DNA of 64,000 bases. Origin: Buddleja alternifolia (lineage: Eukaryota > Streptophyta > Magnoliopsida > Lamiales > Scrophulariaceae). The notes beneath the pieces were generated by a model. It was not told where the DNA came from. It searched no databases and saw only the letters and a list, made by a program, of their open reading frames with translations. Position numbers and translations under genes: made by a program. Of this stretch, positions 1-10,514 are shown piece after piece. The DNA lies in the NCBI GenBank assembly GCA_019426215.1, contig CM033394.1, forward strand, positions 13,164,195 to 13,228,194, read 5' to 3'. Each line of letters opens with the position of its first letter. Position 1 is the first letter of the stretch.

Positions 1-1881
1 AAACTCCTGAAGCTGTAGATCCACAACAGTGTAAAAACAATCTACCAAATAATGGTGCAAATTAGAAACATTAGTCCTTTGACGTTGCCTTTTAGGATTA
101 ACAAAATCATATTCCATCTTCAACATTGGAACATCATTCTTTTCACAAAACTTAGATATTTTATCTAAAAGAGAATCCCATCCATCTTCTCTAAACTTTT
201 GCAACTGTCGTTTGACTGAACCCACCATTAACATAGCTTCCAAAATATCTTGATCTCTCCTTTGTAAAGTCATTCACAAAGACATTGTAAGTCCCAATAT
301 GTGCATCATCAAATGAAGATAAAACACAAAATCAAAAGATTGAAAGTACACTTGAAGACCATGTGCTTGGCTTCTTTTTGAATCATCTTTACCTTCATTT
401 TCAACATACTCAAGCACATCAAGAATAGATGAATACATTTCAGCCACACACAAAAGTGTCTTATAATGAGAACCCCATCGTGTATCTCCATGTCTTTGAA
501 GAGTTAGCTCTTGATTTAATCCTGTTCTTGTTTCAATCTCACCACTACCTATGGCTCTTTGCACTTTCTCTAAGTGACTTTCTTTAATCATGTCCTTTCT
601 TTTACAAGAACTACCAACCACATTCAATAAAACACCAATCATATCAAAAAAACTTTCGAACACCAACATGTTTCCTTGCAATAGCCACAACAACTAATTG
701 AAGTTGGTGAGCAAAACAATGTATATAGTATGCAGAATTATTCTCTCTCGTGATTAAAGCCCTCAAACCATTAAACTCACCCTGCATATTATTTGCTCCA
801 TCATATCCTTGACCTCTAACCTTTTTCAAACTCAAACCAAGTTCAACAAATAAAGAATCAATGGCAGATTTAAGATATGAAGAAGATGTCTTAGCTACAT
901 GAACAAGACCAACAATTCTCTCTTTTACTTCTCCATATTTATCCACATAACGCAAAACCACAGCCATTTGTTCCTTATTAGATATATCACTTGACTCATC
1001 AACTAACAAAGCAAACACATCATCACCAATTTCATCAAGAATAGATTTCACAACTTCTTGTGCAAAGCAATGAACAATATCTTTCTGAATAGTTGGTGAA
1101 TTCAATTTATTATTTTTTGGAGCATTCTTAAGAACAACTTTGCGTGCAGTGTCACTTTGATCAGCTGTGTAATCCAATAATACTTTAAAGTTTCCTATGT
1201 TACTAGATTCATCATGACCACGAAAGGCTAGTCCCTGGTGTAACAACAATCTAGCAACATCAATGGAGGCACTTAAACGAATATGATTCTCCTTCTTTTG
1301 AATATTACTTTGTTTTTCAAGGGGAGTGGAAATGGATTGCTCTTGCCTCATTAAATCCTCACATTTTTTAATAGCTTTGTTGTGAGCACTATTAACATCA
1401 CCCACATGAGATGCTAACCTTTCTGTTTTATTCCAACTTGAAAAACCTCCAGTAAAAAAAGTATCACCCCCCCTTATTTCCCAAATTGGTCTCTAAACAA
1501 ATAACAACATAAACAAAAAGCTTTATCCTCCTTCATACTATACTCTAACCAATTAGGATATGGGTCAAACCAAACTTTATTAAAACGCCTTAGTTTGTTT
1601 CCTAACTCTTTTTGTGGGAAATCATGGCCACGGGGTTGACACGGTCCTTTGAGTAAATATTTTCTCCTGATTTCATCTCTTAGATTAGGATGATATTCCG
1701 AAATTTTCATTCTCTCAGCAGGATCCCAAGGAAGATCATTCAAATCAAAATCTTTAGGAATTGAAGGCATTGAAGACACAGAAGGCATAGAAGAAGTAAA
1801 TGAACAACTATTTGAGCCTTTACCACTTGAAGCTGAAGGTCCTTCACTACTATCTCTTGGTCTTTTCAAAAAGTTTGTCAT
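1..1881 (-). pseudogene. hAT transposase (TTF zinc finger / DUF4371 type), broken and truncated by the window edge
   Basis: The product would cut and paste the hAT element. The start ATG is at 1881. The N-terminal piece (1881-1474) has the MTNFLKRPR start and a TTF-type zinc-finger region with paired cysteines (FCLCCYLF). The second piece (about 1470-644) is a DUF4371-like RNase-H-fold core with DESSDIS, GYDGANNMQGE and HCFAHQLQL. The third (693-274) has the GDTRWGSH region, and a fourth reads to base 1 and ends in VVDLQLQEF, typical of the stretch before the C-terminal dimerisation domain. Breaks: a frame change at a run of seven C at about 1476-1482, another at a run of seven A at 646-652, and an in-frame TGA at 276-274. 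The C-terminal hAT dimerisation domain is outside the window. The family is clear; activity is not expected. Confidence 0.85.
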
Positions 1882-3015
1882 TTTAATCTGGCCAAATATG
1901 AAATAAAAACACCAATTAACTAATTAACAAACCCACTATGGCATAATTCAAACTATCAGGAATTAATTAGTGAATTACCTGACTCATTGTGCTTTTTTGT
2001 TTGAATGTTGCTCACTTGAAAATGGATAGAAGCTTTGAGTCTGAATCAGATAACATAAAGGCTTTATCAATATTTTATAGCATCACCTTGCTACTTGATA
2101 AAACATTATAAATAATTGTATTAATCAACAACCAATTTAAACTAAAAGTAAGTTAAATCAAATTTTAAATTCCACTCAAACATTTATTCAAACATTTTGG
2201 CTACACTAACAAATTAACACTTTGGCATCATCATTTTTTTGTGCATTTGGGGCATGAATTTGTCCAATAACATGATAATATCATTACCATCTAAATTCAA
2301 CATGAACATACTAAGAATATGCACAACCAACTGACCAAGTATTATTTAAGAGCCCTAATGGCTAACACTCTGCCTCTTCGTCAAAGTCATCAACATTCAA
2401 TATCATTTCATTCATTCAATTCATTCAACAATTTTTAAACTACATTCATAATTTTGATTAATTGAGCTTCTAAACTACATTAATAAATAATAATTTACCT
2501 ATTATTTTTACCCATTTAATTTACCCATGTAATTTAAATTTCTTACCTATTTGAGATTTAGGCGTAAAGGATTGAGGTCTGAGGATAGGGCGATGGGCGA
2601 GTGCTGACTGCGGAGTGGCGGCGGCGGACGGCGGACGGCGGCTGAACGGCGAGAGAGAGACAGTGAGAGAGATTTGGGTGAGAGAGAGAGAGAAGCAGTA
2701 GTGTGCCGTGAGTGAGGCAGAAATGAGAATGGAGGGGGATATTCTTTAATTCATTTTCTAACTTATCACTTATGTCAGTAAAGTGAAATTATAGATTTAG
2801 CCCCAAATTATTTGAAATTCCATATTACCCCCAACTATAAATGAAAACTATATATTATTTGTAAACTCTTTCGGTTTTCGGTTCAGTTAGCCGAATCCCA
2901 AAACCGAAATAAAAAATCTTGAAAAATAAAAATCAAAACCGAACCGAAGGGGGGGCATTAGTGTAATTTAAAAATTAAAATTTCAAAATATACCTATATT
3001 ATTAAAAAAAAAAAT
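1882..3015 (-). other. Non-coding 5' region of the hAT element
   Basis: AT-rich sequence upstream of the transposase start. At 2580-2710 there is a GC-rich stretch (GGCGGACGGCGGACGGCGG) followed by GAGAGA runs, which on the coding strand would be a CT-rich 5' leader just outside the promoter. No other gene is visible. Confidence 0.5.
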
Positions 3016-3069
3016 TCAGTGGGGGCACTGCCCCCCCCCCCCCCTGAAAGCAACATACGTCCGCCCCTG
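3016..3069. repeat. hAT terminal and subterminal repeat with a run of 14 C
   Basis: The element end lies at 3069. Inward come a 14-C run (3031-3044) and the subterminal inverted pair CAGTG-GGGG-CACTG (3017-3030). The homopolymer is a likely site of length variation or assembly error. Confidence 0.7.
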
Positions 3070-4125
3070 TAGACCACTATGGCCGACGGCTTCACTAAGG
3101 GGAGAAGAGAATATTTTTCTCTTCTTTCTTTGCTGTCAAGTCTAATTGAGAGAGTTAGGTTTTGACTGAACCAATGTTAGGAATTTATAAAGAGTGATGG
3201 GCTTGAAATTAACCAATTCCTTGAGCCCACCCAACTCCTCCAAAATCACCTACCACACCTCACCCTAGTATTATTGGGTTAAGTTGACTTTCAACTTAGT
3301 CCAATTATTAATTAGGTTCAATATATTTTATTCCAATTAAAATATAATACTAATTAATATTCCTCTATATTAAATAATTTAATTATTTAATAAAAGGGTG
3401 AGTATAATAAATAAGTCTATTTATTTATTATAATTAATTTATTTCCATTAATCAAATAAATTAATGTGTTCATAATATACATCTAATTATTTATTATCAA
3501 TTTATTTCCATTAATACAATTAATCAAATAAATTAATTTTTTCATCAAATAGCAAATCAACTAATTTATATTATTGACAACGAAAGAATTCTCTTTGCTC
3601 AATTCCTTTTAAGCGCGACTCTCTAGGTTCGTTTCAATTGGCATTGGGAGGAAACCAAGGATGTAAGTGTCACTAAGCTAGTCACGTGGACTCACATCGA
3701 AACCCAATTGAAATAAATGGATCAATACGAACCTTTAGGTCACAAATACCATGTGAGTATATGCCCTTCAATGTAACATCCCGATCGAGTGAGAGTCATA
3801 GAATATGTCAAACTCACATGACTCGATGCTGTGCTTATTAGGGAATCATAGTAAGATGAAATTACTGAACTACCCTTATGTACTATACATAAGTTAGTTC
3901 TCCTACTTTGGCCAAAAACTTATAATTTCATTTACCAACAATCGCACAAGACGTTAGCTAGTTACTACCCGAGACAGTGAATCCCCTATTGGCAATCACC
4001 GAACAGTTGCCACTTGTCTTTCTGAACTGCACTTCGAGGTGTTGGGTTGATACATTTAAAATGCAACAGAAATTTAAATCCCAAGGTGGTTCATCTCCGA
4101 TTTCATGCATTCAAATCATGTTACA
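3070..4125 (-). repeat. Copia-A 3' LTR, interrupted by the hAT element
   Basis: Read on the minus strand this matches the layout of the other copia LTRs here: the phrase GAACCTAGAGAGTCGCGC (near 3615-3632, reversed) also occurs in related form at about 15010-15035, 38045-38065 and 40905-40925. A TATA-like TTTATAAA lies at 3184-3191, followed on the minus strand by a CT-rich leader. The LTR start is rearranged: a 21 bp sequence is directly repeated at 4066-4086 and 4123-4143. The U5 end lies left of the hAT insertion, outside the window. Confidence 0.65.
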
Positions 4126-5521
4126 GAAATTTAAATCCCAAGGCTTGGTTAATGGGTCAACTACATTGTCTACTGAGGCTAGTTTCTGAACAGATATTTC
4201 CCCTCTGGCAACGATCTCTCTGATGATGTGATATTTTCTCTCAATGTGTTTGGACTTGTTGTGAGTCCTTAGTTCCTTCGCCTGCGCTATTACTCTTGTG
4301 TTGTCACAATATAGTGGCAACGAGAGCTCCACGCTTGGAACCACTTGAAGTTCTCCAAGAAACTTCCTTAGCCAAACAACTTCTTTAGCTGCCTTAGAGG
4401 CAGCTATGTCTTCAGCGTCTTTTGTGGAATCCGTAGTTGCGCTTTTCTTGGAACTTTTCCAAGTCACCGCCCCACCGTTGAGGCTGAATATGAACCCTAA
4501 GGTAGATTTCTGGTCATCGACATCTGATTGGAAATATGAGTCGGTGTATCCGTCCACTCTTAGGTCACCACTCTCATGGATGAGAATCATATCCTTAGTT
4601 TTATTCAAATACTTTAAGATATTTTTCACAGCTATCCAATGTTCCTTGCTTGGTTTGCTTGAAATTGACTAACAACACTTACTGCATAAACAATGCCAGG
4701 TCTAGTACACAACATTGCGTACATTAGGCTACCCACTGCAGATGCATAGGGTACAGTGCTCACCGTTTTTCTATATTTCTCACTTTGAGGACACATAATT
4801 TTTAAGAGATGTACCCCGTGCCTCATTGGCAGGAACCTTTTCTTAGATCCTCCATTCTAAATTTCTTTAGAACCTTTTCTAAGTAAAGGGCTTGAGAGAG
4901 CCCTATCATTCTATTTGTTCGATCTCTATAGATTCGAATCCCTAGAATGTAAGTAGCTTTTCCCAAGTCTTTCATGGATAAAGTACTCAAAAGACACTTC
5001 TTAATAGTGGTGAGCATTCCTATATCATTTCTATAAGCAACATGTCATCTACATATAGCACAACGAATGATATCTTGCTCCCACTAACCTTCTTATAAAC
5101 ATATGACTCATATTCATTTTTGATGAAGTCAGATCCTTTGACTGCCTCATCAAATCGTAGATTCCAGCTACGAGATGCTTGCTTGAGTTCATAAATGGAT
5201 CTTTCAAGCTTGCACACCTTATGGATACCATCCTTGGATACAAAATCTTTGGGCTGTTCCATATAGATATCCTCTTCTAGGAATCCATTCAGAAAAGCAG
5301 TTTTGACATCCATTTGCCATATCTCATAGTCAAGGTGAGCTGCTATTGCAAGTAGAATTCTAATAGACTTGATTATAGCTAATGGCGAAAAGGTTTCTTG
5401 GTAGTCAATTCCTTCCTTTTGACTATACCCTTTTGCCACTAGCCTGGCTTTACAGGTGTCAACCTTGCCATCAACACCAATCTTTCTCTTGTAAATCCTT
5501 TTACACCGAATTAGTACAATG
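4111..5521 (-). pseudogene. Copia-A pol remnant: reverse transcriptase and RNase H
   Basis: This is the C-terminal half of a Ty1/copia polyprotein, which copies element RNA into DNA. In coding order it shows the RT start (CK-IYKRKIGVDGKVDT), MDVKTAFLNGF, YVDDMLLI with the catalytic Asp pair, FSMKDLGKATYILGIRIYRD, and an RNase H part (DSTKDAE, LYCDNT). Three frame changes split it, near 5020, 4825 and 4630; at the first, one G is missing compared with the same site in Copia-B at about 13404. The coding sequence is cut off at 5521 by a Sirevirus-type LTR, so integrase, protease and gag are absent. The last codons after DPLTKP run into repeat sequence rather than the usual end. Closest relative here is Copia-B. 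Confidence 0.88.
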
Positions 5522-6290
5522 CTGTTAAGAAATTCCATGTTAGATATTTTGATGATGACAAGAATAGGATTTATGTTAGACCCCAAAAGAATGTAAGTTT
5601 ATGCTTTCATAGAACATTTGTATAAGCGTTTGAAAGTTTGTTAGTTTGTTAGGCTTGTAATTTTTATCTTTGTAGATTTTAGACTAAGTATTAGATACCA
5701 AGTCGCTGATAGAATTCTAAGTGAGTCTATCAAAGATGAAGTTGAAGATCAGCGTCTGAAGTCAAGGAAAGATGAAGATTTGTTCTTAGTGTCTGTCAAA
5801 CGCTAAAGGATTGTTTCAGGGTTGTTGAATCAAGCGCTCAAATTACTCAAGTGATCAAGGATTAGATTCACTTGAAATAAATCCTCAAGTCATGAAGGAC
5901 TTAAATGCAATCATCAATGGACATTTATTTCCAATGGAAAATAAATTCAAATGCATTAAATGCCTGATAAGTGCATTCAATGTGATAAGCTATTATGACT
6001 TCTGGACAAGCCACCTTTTGACAAGACTATCAGGATTCAGAGTTCAAAGCCTGCTCTTGTCCAATCGCTAACAGCAGAATTTCAGGAATGTCAGAAAAGG
6101 GACCTTTAACGTGCTGCGTGAGAGACACACGCCTATATGTGTCCAACAGACAAATCCCCAAAAATCTCTATAAATAGTACCCTCAGCAAAACCCTTATTA
6201 CACACGTACAGGCATAAAGAAAGGTCAAAACTTTGCAGAAAATATTTGAGAGAAAAGCTTATTCAAATCATGTTACACAAATAGGCCTTG
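5522..6290 (+). repeat. Sirevirus-type LTR, 5' part only
   Basis: Begins with TGTTAAGAAATTCCATG and continues with GATGATGACA and GTTAGACCCCAAAA. These match the Sire-J LTRs read on the minus strand (52990-53073 and 62480-62552), so it is the same family in opposite orientation. A TATA box TATAAATAG lies at 6169-6177. The right boundary is approximate, and no PBS or coding region follows. Confidence 0.7.
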
Positions 6291-7844
6291 ATGTTTGAAG
6301 ATAAACTTTCCACCTTTTATGTGGATAAGAGTAGGCATTGGAAAACTAACTTACTTATTTTTTTAATATTGGTTCGCGAGTTAAGAAATTTTGATTGGGC
6401 ATTAAAATTCAACTCGTATGACACCTGCTTTGACAAGGAGTGCCAGTCGAACACTGATTAGATAGTGGGAGTCTGTGTCATGAATATGGTCAATTGAATT
6501 AACTTATTTGAACTCAATTCGCTTTAATCCGATTATATGGGTATTTACTCTTTGACAATCAATGATTGGGATTAAGATTGTGATAGTATGTGTGGACTCT
6601 TGACCTAAGAAGTTATTTACAATGTGTTTGTAGTATTAGATATGTTACCAGAGTAGTTAGACCTATATCACCTGATAGGTGAGGTCAACCTTGAAGTATG
6701 ATATAAATAGTGCATTCGGCATTGTAAGATAACTGCTAATATAGAATTCAACGTCTCGAAAGTAAATGAGTATGTGACCGATCATAAGTAATTGAAATTA
6801 TAAATCTTTGACAAAAGCATATAAACTAGCTAGTGGTAGTCACTGAGGATAGTTTGGTAACTTCACATTATTATGATTACAAAGTACAATTTCAAGTTCT
6901 ATGAGTTTGATGTACCATGAATCTTACTTGATCGGGTCACGTCGGTGAAGAGTTTATACGCATATGGTAATCGTCGTGATGACGTATTCATATCGTATTC
7001 AATTGGGCTACGATTTGGTTCCACGATGCTGGTTAGGTGACAACCTTATCTTTGGTATCCTTCGACTGCCAATTGAATCGAGTGTAGAGAGTCTCGCTAT
7101 GTGAGGAAAAGGAATTATTTTCTATGCTAAGGGTATTTTGGTAAAATCACATTAGATGTGAGTGACTAATAAAATGGATGGAATGATTTATTTGAAGATA
7201 TTTAATTAGATTAAATAAATTAATTAAATTATTAATTCATAAGTGAAATTAATTGGAATTAATATATAAGTTGAATTAAATTGATTGGATTAAGTTTAAT
7301 TAGATTAAAGTAATTAATTAAAAGTCAAATTAGATTTGGATTTGGAATAAATTAATTACACTTGGGCTAAGATGGAACAAAGCGTTTTATTTAAAACCTT
7401 ATATAGTTGTTAGTTAGTAATAGAACCCTCCAACTCAGTTAATTCTGAATCTGACTTTGAGAAACAAACTTAGAGCAAAAGAAAAGACAAAAATTCTTTC
7501 CCCTCTCTCCTAACTAGTCGCCGCCGCTTTACCGGCTGTGGAGGAGATCAGAGCTCTCTTAGAGATATTCTTCCCCGATATTATCTAGAGGCAGGAGTCT
7601 AGGGCTGCTGCTGATTTAATAGAATTTTTGTCATCAAGAGGTAATTCAATTATCCTCTCGATTTATTTTTCTTGTTGCGAAGTTATTTCATGAAACTTTG
7701 GATTCGATTTTTGGAGTAATTCGAATAAATTTTTATTCACTAGATCGAATCATATCACGGAGCGGGACGGACACTTTGTCCCTTTTTCCAATGAATCCAG
7801 GATTAGTGCTTTAACCATTGGGCATTTGTCATGAATGTTTAATC
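6290..7844 (+). repeat. Diverged copia LTR fragment
   Basis: Shares landmarks in order with the Copia-B 3' LTR (GGTTCGC-AGT near 6372, GACAAGGAGTGCCAGTCGA near 6432, CATATGG-TATTTACT near 6535), but is clearly another family. A TATA-like TATATAG lies near 7400, and CT-rich leader-like sequence follows at 7490-7530. Both ends are truncated; there is no PBS at its right end. Confidence 0.55.
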
Positions 7845-8253
7845 CATCTGGGTCGTCCATTAGGGCCCTAAGAGGCGCCTACTATGGGCCTTAGGATTTG
7901 AGGATTTATTTAATCCTCAAACTCCTTGGTAAAAGTAGAATTCAATTATCCGCCTAACACATACAGAAAAGAAAACCCCTCTTCCTCTTCTCTGCCGAGG
8001 CGTTTTTCACAAGGAGAGAGGAATCCGAAGAATTCAAGCTTACTTCGCGTGAAGCTCTAGAGACAGGAGTCCCGGGGATTGCTGTTGTAGATTGTAGATC
8101 AAGAATTGAATCACGCTTCAAGCAAGGTAATTCGATTTTATGATTAATGTTCTTGAAATATGAAAAAAAACCATCAACAACCATAAAGTGATTAAACTTT
8201 AGGAATCCGGCATGTTTTAATTTCCGCTTCGTTTCGATCAAGGATTCCTAACA
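7845..8253 (+). repeat. Copia-B 5' LTR, last ~410 bp
   Basis: Matches 15314-15723 almost base for base, including AGGGCCCTAAGAGGCGCC and the end GATCAAGGATTCCTAACA. The first ~975 bp of the LTR are missing and replaced by unrelated LTR sequence. Confidence 0.8.
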
Positions 8254-8271
8254 GTGGTATCAGAGCCGACT
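8254..8271 (+). other. Copia-B primer binding site (tRNA-iMet)
   Basis: GTGGTATCAGAGCC follows the LTR end directly. TGGTATCAGAGC is the plant copia site complementary to the 3' end of initiator methionine tRNA. Confidence 0.9.
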
Positions 8272-8493
8272 TTAGTGGTTTTGATGATTTTATGCGCTTA
8301 TGATTATGTTAGCGGATTTAATTTTGAATTAAATTGATGATTTTGAATCTTGTTAATTGGATTAAACAAATTTGAAATTGAATTTCGAATTTTTAAATCG
8401 GATCGAAAAACTAAAAAAATGAAGATTCGATCGTATTCGTGGGTGATGCGAAAAAGGGCTGCCGGCGCGGCCGACGGCAAGGAGAAATGCAGG

Positions 8494-8742
8494 CTGTGCG
8501 AGAGCAACCATCGATGGTTGCTATTCGCACAGCGCTGCTATGAATCAGCCAAGGCAGCGCTTGAGGCGCCGCCATACCTCGTTGACAGCGATAATGGATA
8601 TGCCGCCGTCTGTCACCGATTCACCGCTAAGGGGCGGCGTTCCCATGCCGATAAATCGGTTGTGCAAATCAAATTTGCACACCCATGGTTTTCGGACTTT
8701 TGCGCGGAGGAGACCGGCATTCGATGCCGGAAATGGTCTCCG
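8494..8742 (+). repeat. Cluster of three perfect inverted repeats in the Copia-B leader
   Basis: An 18 bp perfect palindrome GCAACCATCGATGGTTGC (8504-8521) lies inside outer arms CTGTGCGA and TCGCACAG. TGTGCAAAT and ATTTGCACA pair across 3 nt (8661-8681). CCGGCAT and ATGCCGG pair across TCG (8714-8730), nested in GGAGACC and GGTCTCC (8709-8742). The block is GC-rich in an AT-rich leader. Confidence 0.8.
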
Positions 8743-8843
8743 TGACCGCGACCGGCGAGATTGCCTTCGCCGGCGTTAGGCACCGTGATGGCGGCACCGG
8801 GGAAGGGGATACATCCTACCTTAATGGGCAGAATGTATTATCA

Positions 8844-9106
8844 TGTTGGGCCGAGCCCAACACAATTAGATTTTGTGTTGGGCTTGGCCTAACAATAAGA
8901 ATTAATACTGCGTTGGGCTTGGCCCAGTGCATATAATATGCTGGGTTAGCCCAGCGCAGACTTACTCACGACTCGCGTTGGGGATGGCCCTGCGCACACT
9001 TACTCACGCTGGGTTGGCCCAGCATAAGTGCCGACCACTGGGCTTGGCCTAGCGAACTGCTGGGCCTTGCCTAGTGAGTTTGATATTTGTATTGGGTTTG
9101 ACCCAA
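8844..9106 (+). repeat. Array of about nine TGGGC hairpins
   Basis: Repeated small inverted repeats of the form TGGGC-TTG-GCCCA. Clear ones: TGTTGGGC/GCCCAACA (8844-8862), GTTGGGC/GCCTAAC (8877-8893), GCTGGG/CCCAGC (8940-8955 and 9008-9023), TTGGGT/ACCCAA (9092-9106). The flanks differ between units. Confidence 0.7.
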
Positions 9107-10100
9107 ATACATTGTGGTCCAAATGGATTAATTTAAACCCCCTTTAAGTTGAATCTTTGTTTTCAAATTAAATTATATTTAATGGTAATAATTAAATTAG
9201 ATTTAATTATTCCATCAAAATTAAATTAGATTTAATTTTTGTAATAAATTAAATTGGATTTAACAATTGTAATAAATTAAATTGGATTTAACAATGCAAT
9301 AAATTAAATTAGATTTAATTTTGCTTTGATTAAGTTAGATTGAATTTCCAATTAAGATTAAGTTGGACTTAATTTTAATTTGATTAAATCGAATTTAATC
9401 CTCCCATCTAAATTAAAATGAATTATTATAATTAAATTGGATTTAATTAATAATGAATTAAAATTTGATTTTAATCTTTTAAATGCCAACGTAATCTTAA
9501 ATAGTTTATTTACATGCTTTGATGTATGTTGTGGTGAACGTATTCCATGGACTTAGGATTTACAGCTTTGTTTTTGTCTGGGTTGTATTGGGCCAGAGTT
9601 TGAGCCCCCCAGTTTGTATTTATTTTACATAGAATTTTGTATAGGATGCATCTATGTAATTATTAGCATTAGGCCCATCGAGTTTCTTGAAGAATCATTC
9701 TGGAGTTTGGAGCCCGGAGTTGATCAAGAAGAATAGAACTCTTTAGGCCCCTCTCCCATGATTGGTTCATTGGCTTGGACCAATCTAGAATGTCCATGGA
9801 ATGCATTTTGATAGAACTGCTAGGCGTTTTCTATGCTTATATTTGATATATTATCCACATATGCGCGAAATGAATTAATGTGCAAAGTGAGACCTTACAT
9901 AAACAATTAAAATTCTCTCAACTTTAAAATACTGAGTAGGCAAAGGATATTGGACATCCTGGCTCTCCATCAAGCTTTAAACAATGAAGTCATGTCTTGT
10001 GCATGGCATTGTCCCGGAATAAGGGGGTTATGCATTTTGACATGATTTTTGATTTTCTTCAGTGCATTGGATGCCTTCGGTCGAAACAAATTCCGCCCCA

Positions 10101-10317
10101 TATATCGAAAAAGGTTGCAAGGAAAAATTCAATTGTTAGACTGATAGGAGTTGATGGGTATTGACTAAGATGGATCACCGCTTATATATCGAAAAAGGTT
10201 GTGGTCAAGTGATCCATGAGCCAAAGTAAGATTAACCATCGGTTGGACTAGTTGGCGTGGAACGCCACTTCAAACAGACCAATGAGCCATATATCGAAAA
10301 AGGTTGCAACTCATTGG
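10101..10317 (+). repeat. Loop-repeat stem-loops before Copia-B gag
   Basis: The motif ATATATCGAAAAAGGTTG occurs three times (10100, 10184, 10290). Copy two lies in the loop of a stem ATGGATCAC (10170-10178) with GTGATCCAT (10209-10217). Copy three lies in the loop of CCAATGAG (10279-10286) with CTCATTGG (10310-10317). Copy one has only a weak stem (TTCC with GGAA). The stems are unrelated in sequence; the loops are the same. Confidence 0.8.
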
Positions 10318-10514
10318 AATCATTGAAGAACTCAATCACTCACTATGAAATATGTCCAACGAGATTTCCGATTATTGCAGTGGGAGTGCAATGATTCGAA
10401 AAACGTAGTGGGAGCCAAGTCAAATTAAAGTCCTAATTTTATTTGGGTATAACATAATCATCTTATTAAATCTTGGTTTATTTTCTGCAGTTATTTTCGT
10501 TATCTCTCTCAAAA

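Larger units (their letters stand above)
1..3069 (-). mobile_element. hAT-superfamily DNA transposon, right part only
   Basis: The element reads on the minus strand; its other end lies outside the window. It holds a hAT-type transposase remnant and ends at 3069 with a terminus that reads CAGGGGCGGACGTATG inward. CAGGGGCGGA-like ends are known from plant hAT elements whose transposase has a TTF-type zinc finger and a DUF4371 domain. The 8 bp beyond the end (3070-3077, TAGACCAC) are the expected target duplication, which cannot be confirmed without the other end. The host sequence is the LTR of Copia-A. Confidence 0.8.
8272..10514 (+). other. Copia-B leader: long, non-coding, with several structured blocks
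   Basis: 2.2 kb between PBS and gag. It holds a GC-rich hairpin cluster (8494-8742), an array of TGGGC hairpins (8844-9106), a degenerate AT-rich block of AATTAAATTAGATTTAATT-like units (9120-9480) and loop-repeat hairpins (10101-10317). An open frame at 8350-8745 has no family resemblance and overlaps the hairpins, so it is not called. A shared block (GTGAGACC..., then a hairpin region with AAGCTTT) near 9885-10010 recurs in the Copia-C leader at 40113-40215. Confidence 0.7.

Noticed and set aside
6263..6287. TTCAAATCATGTTACA also at 4109-4124, as a target duplication around 4126-6280
   Set aside because: Too long for a copia duplication, and the flanking orders do not fit a single insertion; may be coincidence or a shared LTR word.
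8350..8745. 131-codon open frame in the Copia-B leader
   Set aside because: No family resemblance; starts in AT-rich leader and runs through the palindrome cluster; overlapping open frames on the same strand are equally long.
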